From assembly GCF_016722785.1 (NCBI RefSeq), contig NZ_JAEQNE010000003.1:62001-126000 (forward strand): a stretch of DNA of 64,000 bases, in the 5' to 3' direction. The position numbers and the translations under genes were made by a program. This document shows, one piece after another, positions 58,426 through 64,000 of this stretch; positions within the stretch are counted from its first letter, which is position 1; every line of letters starts with the position of its first letter. Source of the DNA: Ramlibacter monticola (GTDB taxonomy: Bacteria > Pseudomonadota > Gammaproteobacteria > Burkholderiales > Burkholderiaceae_C). The notes below the pieces were generated by a model that was not told the DNA's origin, searched no databases, and worked only from the letters and a program-made list of their open reading frames with translations.

Positions 58426-59403
58426 TCAGTAGAGGCCGTGCACGCGGGCGTGCAGGCGGGAGAGTCCGAGCAGGGCGTCGGTGAAGGGCGTGGCCACGCC
58501 GGTCATCTCGCCCATCTCCTTCACCACGGTGACCAGGGCGTCGATCTCGACCGGCTTGCCGGCTTCCACATCCTGCAGCATCGAGGTCTTGAAGGCGCCC
58601 AGCTTGCGCGTGACCTGGTGGCGGTCCTCCGGCTGCTGCGCGATCGGGATGCCGATGCGTTCGCCGATCTCGCGTGCTTCCAGCATCACGCGCGAGATGA
58701 AGGCGCGCACCAGGTCGTCGTTGAGGATGAGGTCGGTGGTGGCGCCGGTCATCGCGCTGACGGGGTTGACCGTCATGTTGCCCCACAGCTTGTACCAGGC
58801 GTCCTTCTGGATCTGCTCGGAGACGACCGCCTCGAAGCCGGCTTCCGCCAGCAGCGCGCCCAGGCGCTGCACGCGCTCGCTCTTCTCGCCGGAGGGCTCG
58901 CCGAGGATCAGCCGGTTGCCGAAGTGGTGCTGCACGTGGCCGGGAGAGCGCAGCGCGCAGCTGGCGTGCACCACGCAGCCGACGATGTGGCGCGCTGGAA
59001 CCGCTTCCGCGATCGTGCCGTCCGGGTCGATCGACTTCAGGCGCGTGCCCGCGTAGGGGCCGCCGAAGCCCTGGAAGAACCACCAGGGCACGCCGTTCAT
59101 GGCCGTGAGGACGACCGTGTCGGGACCCAGCAGCGGCCGGATCGCCCTGGCGACCTCGGCCATCGCCGGCGCCTTCACGGCGACGATCACCAGGTCCTGC
59201 ACGCCCAGCTCGGCGGGCGAGGCGCTGGCGCGCACCTCTTGCTGCAGCGTCGTGCCGTCTTCGTCCAGCCGCAGGCCGGTCGACTCCAGTGCCTGCAGCG
59301 TCGCGCCGCGGGCGACCACCGACAGCTCGCAACCCGCCCGCGCGAGCTTCGCGCCGATCCAGCCGCCGATGGCGCCGGCGCCGTAGATGCAGACCTTCTT
59401 CAT
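58426..59403 (-). CDS. Ketopantoate reductase-family oxidoreductase (PanE-like)
   Basis: A 325-residue NAD(P)-dependent enzyme. It has the N-terminal GAGAIGGWIGAKLARAG fold (residues 8-24), AVKAPAMAEVARAI, and KDAWYKLWGNMTVNPVSAMTG with the conserved Lys and Asn of 2-dehydropantoate 2-reductases, plus the C-terminal SMLQDVEAGKPVEIDAL motif. True ketopantoate reduction is possible. In this context an aromatic-pathway 2-oxoacid is also conceivable, which is inference only. The start MKKVCIYGAG has GGAGG 5 bp upstream. Confidence 0.88.
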   Translation of the reverse strand: MKKVCIYGAGAIGGWIGAKLARAGCELSVVARGATLQALESTGLRLDEDGTTLQQEVRASASPAELGVQDLVIVAVKAPAMAEVARAIRPLLGPDTVVLTAMNGVPWWFFQGFGGPYAGTRLKSIDPDGTIAEAVPARHIVGCVVHASCALRSPGHVQHHFGNRLILGEPSGEKSERVQRLGALLAEAGFEAVVSEQIQKDAWYKLWGNMTVNPVSAMTGATTDLILNDDLVRAFISRVMLEAREIGERIGIPIAQQPEDRHQVTRKLGAFKTSMLQDVEAGKPVEIDALVTVVKEMGEMTGVATPFTDALLGLSRLHARVHGLY

Positions 59404-59415
59404 CCCAGCCTCCGC

Positions 59416-59489
59416 CGAGCCGCCTCGAGGAGGCTGGAGCCCCCTCGGGAGGCAGCGCAGTGCCCGTAGTGACAAGCGTGGGGGCTCAT
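59416..59489. repeat. GC-rich intergenic repeat, copy B
   Basis: Second copy of the element at 58355-58424, with stem-forming CCTCGAGGAGG and the shared CTCGGGAGGCAGCG and AAGCGTGGGGGC segments. It fills the gap between the class II aldolase stop and the PanE-like start. Confidence 0.6.
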
Positions 59490-60268
59490 TTCCTGTAGTC
59501 GTCCCCGTGGCGTTTCTCGTAGAGGCGCGTCATGGCGTCGAACACGTCCTGGCCGGCGCCGAATTGCTGGTCGAACTGGAAGGAGTCGTGCGTGGTCTTT
59601 CGCGCCACCGCCTCCGGGACCGCGATGGCGCGGCCCAGCGCCGCCTGCGCCACCTGGATGTCGCAGGCGCGCTGCAGCGTCCACAGGCGCACGAAGGTCA
59701 GGGGCAGCGTCGCGCCCGCGGCCAGCAGGCCGTGGTTGCGCAGGATCATCAGCGGCTTGCGGCCCAGGCTCGCCAGCAGCCGCGGCGCCTCCTCGGCGTG
59801 GATCGTGATGCCCTCGAAGTCGTGGTAGGCCACCATGTCATGCAGCTGCGCCGAATAGAAGTTGTTCTGCGCCAGCCCGCCCTCGGTGCAGGCCACCGCC
59901 AGGCCGTTGGTGGTGTGCGTGTGCATCACGCAGTGCGCATCGGGCACGTGCTCGTGGATGGCCGCATGGATCGTGAAGCCCGCGGGGTTCACCGGCCACG
60001 GGTTGTCGGCGTCGAGCTTGCGGCCTTCGACGTCGATCTTCAGCAGGTTGCTCGCCGTCACCTCGGAGTAGTGCAGCCCGAAGGGGTTGATGAGGAACTG
60101 CTTCTGCCCGCCGGTGACCTCGTCCGGCAGCCGCACCGTGATGTGGTTGTAGATCATCTCGGTCCAGCCGAGCATGTCGAAGATGCGGTAGGCGGCGGCG
60201 AGCTGCACGCGGGCGGACCATTCCTCGGGGTGCAGGCCGGGTGCGCGCGGCTGCAGGACTGCGTTCAT
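59486..60268 (-). CDS. Class II aldolase/adducin-family protein
   Basis: A 260-residue protein with the class II aldolase fold. The zinc ligands are visible as MHTHTTNG and a later RNHGLLAAG, with the acidic region SEVTASNLLKID. Members are metal-dependent aldolases, epimerases or decarboxylases. It directly follows hpaI on the same strand with a 10 bp gap, so it probably acts on a product of the homoprotocatechuate pathway or a linked substrate. It is not a standard hpa gene, which makes its role here unclear. Confidence 0.85.
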   Translation of the reverse strand: MNAVLQPRAPGLHPEEWSARVQLAAAYRIFDMLGWTEMIYNHITVRLPDEVTGGQKQFLINPFGLHYSEVTASNLLKIDVEGRKLDADNPWPVNPAGFTIHAAIHEHVPDAHCVMHTHTTNGLAVACTEGGLAQNNFYSAQLHDMVAYHDFEGITIHAEEAPRLLASLGRKPLMILRNHGLLAAGATLPLTFVRLWTLQRACDIQVAQAALGRAIAVPEAVARKTTHDSFQFDQQFGAGQDVFDAMTRLYEKRHGDDYRK

Positions 60269-60278
60269 GGACGGGTCC

Positions 60279-61094
60279 TCAGTAGTTCTGCGGCTTCGCC
60301 GACTGCGGCACGGGGGCCGCGCCCTTGAACTTCGCGGCCAGGGTGCTGGTGCCCTTGACCATCAGGTTGCTGTCGGTGCCCACCGCGATGAAGGTGGCGC
60401 CCATCTCGACGTGCTTCCTCGCCAGCGTCTCGTCGAGCGTCAGGATGCCGACGCCCTTGCCGGCCTTCTGGATGCGCGCGAACAGGTCCTCGTGCATCTT
60501 CATCATCTCGGGATGCCAGGGATCGCCGACGTGGCCGAAGGCGGCGGACAGGTCCGCCGGGCCGACGAACACGCCGTCGATGCCTTCGACGGCCGCGATG
60601 GCGTCCACGTTGCGCACGCCTTCCTGCGTCTCCACCTGCACCAGCAGGCAGACTTCACGGTTCGCTTCCTTCGCGTAGTTGGCGTTGCGGCCCCAGCCGG
60701 AGGCGCGCGTGGCGGCCATGCCGCGGATGCCGTCGGGCGGGTAGCGCATGCAGCGCACCAGCGCGCGCGCCTGGTCGGCGTTGTCCACCATCGGCACCAG
60801 CAGCGTCTGGATGCCGAGGTCGAGGTACTGCTTGATCAGCGCCTGGCCGACGTAGCCGTGCCCCATGGGGATGCGGGCCACGGTCTGCACGCCCGGGTAG
60901 GCGGCGATGATCTGCGACTGGATCATCAGGTTCTGCAGGTCGTTGGGCGTGTGCTCGGAGTCGAGCAGCAGCCAGTCGAAGCCGGCGGCGGCGCAGATCT
61001 CGGTGTTGAGCGGGCCGAGCAGGCTGCACCACAGGCCATACTGCGTGCGCTTGTCCTGCAGGGCCTTCTTGAAGGTGTTGATGGGCGTTTGCAT
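60279..61094 (-). CDS. hpaI: 4-hydroxy-2-oxoheptanedioate aldolase HpaI
   Basis: A 271-residue class II pyruvate aldolase of the HpcH/HpaI family. It has WCSLLGPLNTEICAAAGFDWLLLDSEHTPND, VARIPMG, the metal ligands in LVQVETQEGV (Glu) and GPADLSAAFG (Asp), and GMAATRASGWGR. It splits 4-hydroxy-2-oxoheptanedioate to pyruvate and succinic semialdehyde, the last step of homoprotocatechuate breakdown. It begins 15 bp after the hydratase gene on the same strand. Confidence 0.94.
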   Translation of the reverse strand: MQTPINTFKKALQDKRTQYGLWCSLLGPLNTEICAAAGFDWLLLDSEHTPNDLQNLMIQSQIIAAYPGVQTVARIPMGHGYVGQALIKQYLDLGIQTLLVPMVDNADQARALVRCMRYPPDGIRGMAATRASGWGRNANYAKEANREVCLLVQVETQEGVRNVDAIAAVEGIDGVFVGPADLSAAFGHVGDPWHPEMMKMHEDLFARIQKAGKGVGILTLDETLARKHVEMGATFIAVGTDSNLMVKGTSTLAAKFKGAAPVPQSAKPQNY

Positions 61095-61109
61095 GGTGAC
61101 TCGTCCCCT

Positions 61110-61910
61110 TCAGGTGAATGTGAACGCGAACCGGCCCAGCGGGCCGTAGTCGGCGAGGAAGGCGTCGCCGCGCTGCGCCGGCACCGGCCGGGTGAAGGAG
61201 CCGGCCAGCACGACCTCTCCGGCTTCCAGCCGCTCGCCCCAGGGCGCAAGCTTACGCGCAAGCCAGGCCACGCCCAGCGCGGGATGTCCCTGCACGCCCG
61301 CGGCCAGGCCCGTTTCCTCCACCACGCCGTTCTGGCGCAGGATGGCGCCCACCCAGGGCAGGTCCACCGCGCGCGGGTCGGTCCGGTGGCCGCCCAGGAC
61401 GAGGCCCGCGTTGGCGGCGTTGTCGCTGATGGTGTCGAACACCTTGCGCGGCGCCCTGGTGTGGCGGTCGAACTGCTCGATGCGGGCGTCGATGATCTCG
61501 ATGGCGGGCTGGACGTAGTCGGTGGCCGCCAGCACGTCGTCCACGTCGACCGTGTTGCCCTGGAGCGTCTTCTTGAGGATGAAGGCGAGTTCGACTTCCA
61601 CGCGCGGCGCGATGAAGCGCTGGGTGGGGATCTCGCCGGGTTCGAAGAACATGTCGTCCAGCAGCGTGCCGTAGTCGGGCTCGTCGATCTGGCTGGCCTG
61701 CTGCATGGCGCGCGAGGTGAGGCCGATCTTGTGGCCGCGCACCTGGCGGCCCCCGGCGATCTTCATGGCGACCCAGGTGCGCGAGATGGCGTAGCCGTCC
61801 GCGACGGTCATGCCGGGGAAGCGCTTCGAGAAGTGCTCGACCTGGCGGCGCGACTGCTCCGCTTCGTGCAGTTCGCGGGCGAGTTGCTGGACGAGTTCCT
61901 GGTCGAACAT
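61110..61910 (-). CDS. hpaH: 2-oxo-hept-4-ene-1,7-dioate hydratase HpaH
   Basis: A 266-residue hydratase of the MhpD/HpaH family. It has [26 protein letters not shown] (metal-binding Glu residues) and [11 protein letters not shown]. It adds water to 2-oxohept-4-ene-1,7-dioate. GAGGAG precedes the ATG, and the gene sits in the expected order between hpaF and hpaI. Confidence 0.93.
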   Translation of the reverse strand: MFDQELVQQLARELHEAEQSRRQVEHFSKRFPGMTVADGYAISRTWVAMKIAGGRQVRGHKIGLTSRAMQQASQIDEPDYGTLLDDMFFEPGEIPTQRFIAPRVEVELAFILKKTLQGNTVDVDDVLAATDYVQPAIEIIDARIEQFDRHTRAPRKVFDTISDNAANAGLVLGGHRTDPRAVDLPWVGAILRQNGVVEETGLAAGVQGHPALGVAWLARKLAPWGERLEAGEVVLAGSFTRPVPAQRGDAFLADYGPLGRFAFTFT

Positions 61911-61938
61911 GAATCTCCTCTGGCGCGAAAACGTGCGC

Positions 61939-62343
61939 CTAACTGCTGAACAGCGGATGCAGCGTGCTGTGCTTCCCGTCGTACACCTGCCCCGCGCTCT
62001 CGTCGATCTGCAGCGTGATTCCGATCAGTTCCTGCGCGAAGATTGGCGCGAAGTGTTCCTTCACCACCGCGAGCAGCCGGTCGCCGGCCTCCTTCTTCAC
62101 CGCCTCGCTGCGGCCCGCCGCCATGCGGATGTTGAGGTACATGAACGCATAGTCGCCCTTGCCGTCGGCTACCGCGTGGTGCGCCGCCGGGTAGGCCAGC
62201 ACCCGCGTACCGCCGGTGGGGAAGACCTGCTTGCCCGCCTCGTCGCGGATCGCGAGCATCGTGTCCGCCAGCTTGCGGCACAGCGCCGTGACGTCCGTCT
62301 TCGGCTCGATGTTGGGGGTGTAGAGGATGACGCAGTGGGGCAT
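61939..62343 (-). CDS. hpaF: 5-carboxymethyl-2-hydroxymuconate delta-isomerase HpaF
   Basis: A 134-residue protein of the tautomerase superfamily. It starts [14 protein letters not shown] with the catalytic Pro2 expected after Met removal, and carries [16 protein letters not shown] of the CHMI trimer core. It isomerises 5-carboxymethyl-2-hydroxymuconate in the homoprotocatechuate route. It starts 3 bp after the hpaD stop, so translation is probably coupled. Confidence 0.93.
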   Translation of the reverse strand: MPHCVILYTPNIEPKTDVTALCRKLADTMLAIRDEAGKQVFPTGGTRVLAYPAAHHAVADGKGDYAFMYLNIRMAAGRSEAVKKEAGDRLLAVVKEHFAPIFAQELIGITLQIDESAGQVYDGKHSTLHPLFSS

Positions 62344-62346
62344 GGC

Positions 62347-63273
62347 TCACAGCCGCTGGTTGACGTGGGTGTAGCCCTCGGCCGCCGAGGCCTGCGCCTT
62401 CGGGATCGCGTCGTCCGCGACCGGCGTGACGGGGAACACCGCGTTGATCTGCCCCGTGCCGGAGGCGCCGAAGTAAGGCGTGACCACCTCCGCGCGGCCG
62501 CCGTAGGCCGACCAGCCGAGCGCGCCCAGCAGCATCGCCGTGTCGTGCATGAAGCCCTCGCCGTGGCCCTTGGCCGCGTACTCGGGCAGCATGCCGCAGA
62601 AGGTCTTCCACTCGCCGGCCTGCCACAGGCGGATCACGTCGCGGTCCAGCGTTTCGAGGAACGGGCTCCAGATGCGGAAGGCGTACTCCGGCGCGAGCCC
62701 GTTCTGCGCGAAGCGGTGCGACAGCGATCCGGAGGCGAAGAAGGCCACGGTGCCGTCGTAGTGGTCCTCCACCGCGCGGCGCATCGCCCAGCCCAGCCGG
62801 GCGCTGTCGTTCAGGTAGTGCGCCTGGCAAAGGGCCGAGACCGAGACCACCTTGAAGTGCCGGTCCTGGTTCATGTAGCGCATGGGGACCAGCGTGCCGT
62901 ACTCGGGTGCCAGCGTCGTGCGCTCGTGCGCCAGCGTCTCCACGCCCCAGTCGTTGCACACCTTCGCCAGCAGCCCGCCGAGTTCCGGGTTGCCCGGGAA
63001 GGCGTACTCCATGTTGCTGATGAAGTGCGGCAGCTCGTTGCTGGTGTACAGGCCCTTGAAATCGGGCGCGCAGTTCACGTGGTAGTTGGCGTTGACCAGC
63101 CAGTGGGTATCGAACACCACGATGGTGTCCACCCCGAGCTCGCGGCAGCGCCGGCCGATCTCGATGTGCCCCTCGATGGCGTCCTGCCGCGTGCCATGGC
63201 GCGGGCCCGGCAGCTCGCTCAGGTACATCGAGGGGACGTGCGTGATCTTCGCCGCCAAGGCCAGTTTACCCAT
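62347..63273 (-). CDS. hpaD: 3,4-dihydroxyphenylacetate 2,3-dioxygenase HpaD
   Basis: A 308-residue class III (LigB-type) extradiol dioxygenase. The iron ligands lie in AKITHVPSMYLSE, VFDTHWL and the Glu region after ASGSLSHRF; PEYAFRIWSPFLETL is family-typical. It opens the ring of homoprotocatechuate to 5-carboxymethyl-2-hydroxymuconic semialdehyde, the first committed step. AGGAG sits 7 bp upstream of the ATG. It lies 97 bp after hpaE on the same strand, with a palindromic repeat in the gap. Confidence 0.94.
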   Translation of the reverse strand: MGKLALAAKITHVPSMYLSELPGPRHGTRQDAIEGHIEIGRRCRELGVDTIVVFDTHWLVNANYHVNCAPDFKGLYTSNELPHFISNMEYAFPGNPELGGLLAKVCNDWGVETLAHERTTLAPEYGTLVPMRYMNQDRHFKVVSVSALCQAHYLNDSARLGWAMRRAVEDHYDGTVAFFASGSLSHRFAQNGLAPEYAFRIWSPFLETLDRDVIRLWQAGEWKTFCGMLPEYAAKGHGEGFMHDTAMLLGALGWSAYGGRAEVVTPYFGASGTGQINAVFPVTPVADDAIPKAQASAAEGYTHVNQRL

Positions 63274-63294
63274 GCCGTCTCCTGGACGTGAAAG

Positions 63295-63316
63295 CCCCTC
63301 CCCTCGAGGGGAGGGG
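63295..63316. repeat. 22 bp perfect palindrome between hpaE and hpaD
   Basis: The DNA here is a fully self-complementary CCCCTCCCCTC/GAGGGGAGGGG sequence, followed by TTGGGGTGGGG. It probably forms a cruciform or RNA hairpin at the mRNA junction. Similar C/G-block repeats occur in many GC-rich proteobacteria. Confidence 0.6.
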
Positions 63317-63369
63317 TTGGGGTGGGGGGAGCGTCAATGCGCCCGCCGGAGCGCTGGGGCGGCATCCCA

Positions 63370-64000
63370 TCACGCACCCCAGTGCGGGATGGGATGGTGA
63401 CCCAGCGAAACGGCGACGTTCTTGGGCTCGAGGAACACTTCGTAGCTCCAGGTGCCGCCCTCGCGCCCCGTGCCCGAGGCCTTGGTGCCGCCGAAGGGCT
63501 GGCGCAGGTCGCGCACGTTCTGGCTGTTGACGAAGCACATGCCGGCCTCGATGGCCGCCGCCACGCGGTGCGCCCGGCCCACGTTCTCGGTGAAGACGTA
63601 GGAGGACAGGCCGTAGGCGACGTCGTTGGCGAGGCGCACGGCGTCCTCCTCGGTGTCGAAGGGGATCAGGCAGGCCACCGGCCCGAAGATCTCCTCCTGC
63701 GCGATCTTCATGCGGTTGTCGACGTCGGCGAACACGGTGGGCAGCACGTAGTTGCCCTTCTTCACGCGGCCGGACAGGTGCGGGGTCTCGAGGCCGCCGC
63801 ACAGCAGCGTGGCCCCTTCCTTCTGCCCCTGCTCGATGTAGCCGCGCACCTTGGCCAGGTGGCCCTGCGAGATCATCGGCCCGAGGAGGGTCTTCTCGTC
63901 CAGCGGATCGCCCACGGCGAGCTTCTTCGCCCGCGCGACGAAGCGCTCGGTGAACTTCGCGTAGATCGACTTCTGCACCAGGATGCGGCTGCCGGCGGTG
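63370..64000 (-). CDS. hpaE: 5-carboxymethyl-2-hydroxymuconic semialdehyde dehydrogenase HpaE (C-terminal part)
   Basis: The window ends inside this gene; about 209 C-terminal residues are present. The frame begins TAGSRILVQKSIYAKF, the stretch after the catalytic Cys of aldehyde dehydrogenases, so that Cys lies just outside. IAQEEIFGPVACLIPFDTEEDAVRLANDVAYGLSSYVFT and QPFGGTKASGTGREGG are ALDH signatures. Assignment as HpaE rests on the following hpaD-F-H-I genes. A hairpin (CATCCCATC / GATGGGATG) overlaps its stop codon. Confidence 0.92.
   Translation of the reverse strand, partial: TAGSRILVQKSIYAKFTERFVARAKKLAVGDPLDEKTLLGPMISQGHLAKVRGYIEQGQKEGATLLCGGLETPHLSGRVKKGNYVLPTVFADVDNRMKIAQEEIFGPVACLIPFDTEEDAVRLANDVAYGLSSYVFTENVGRAHRVAAAIEAGMCFVNSQNVRDLRQPFGGTKASGTGREGGTWSYEVFLEPKNVAVSLGHHPIPHWGA

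Overview
This window is chromosomal DNA from a high-GC member of the Burkholderiales, most likely a comamonad such as Ramlibacter or Variovorax. That placement is inferred from several things: the extreme GC at third codon positions, a Bug-type tripartite transporter receptor, a methionine synthase split into two genes, a meta-cleavage homoprotocatechuate (hpa) cluster, a GlnK-AmtB operon headed by a TorF-type porin, and short GC-rich intergenic repeats at gene ends. No tRNA, rRNA, CRISPR array, transposase or phage gene was seen. The content is mostly metabolism, transport and regulation, with very tight gene packing.

Layout. 1-5.2 kb: a partial unknown gene, an ABC1/UbiB-type kinase with a small partner, a D-lactate dehydrogenase-type flavoprotein and a secreted EF-hand protein. 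5.3-9.1 kb: cobalamin adenosyltransferase, then a minus-strand group of TetR regulator, 37-residue microprotein, alpha/beta hydrolase and nucleobase permease, with two matching TetR-type operators. 9.2-19.9 kb: acetoacetyl-CoA synthetase with a Rieske oxygenase, EamA exporter, flavin reductase, hydrolase, a truncated M14 peptidase, an orphan molybdenum hydroxylase large subunit, and dadA divergent from an ArgP-like regulator. 20-27.5 kb: several small proteins, a metallophosphoesterase, a LysR/Bug pair, an operon of three very small genes and pckG. 27.5-33.5 kb: thioesterase plus threonine dehydratase, a tandem AAA+ ATPase and RecQ.

33.5-38.1 kb holds the two halves of MetH, separated by an Lrp/AsnC regulator. 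A convincing S-adenosylhomocysteine (SAH) riboswitch sits in front of the cobalamin-binding half. 38.1-44.4 kb has duplicated glycine-zipper envelope proteins, an MFS transporter, two tandem chemoreceptors with similar promoter blocks, and a small lipoprotein. 44.3-48.8 kb has comM, then torF-glnK-amtB behind a near-consensus sigma-54 promoter with an upstream NtrC palindrome. 49.3-57.4 kb has an aldose epimerase/SMP-30 pair, glcE-glcF without glcD, glutathione peroxidase, an exporter, lplT and alr. 57.4-64 kb is a leftward block consisting of the homoprotocatechuate lower pathway (hpaE-D-F-H-I) followed by a class II aldolase, a ketopantoate-reductase-like enzyme and an EamA exporter.

No single large undescribed system is obvious. 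The best leads are the three-gene microprotein operon at 23.3-23.9 kb, the TetR/microprotein/hydrolase unit, the tandem AAA+ protein of unknown role, and the split metH locus with its riboswitch and embedded Lrp gene. Start codons were chosen from visible ribosome-binding sites and family N-termini. All functions are read from sequence alone.
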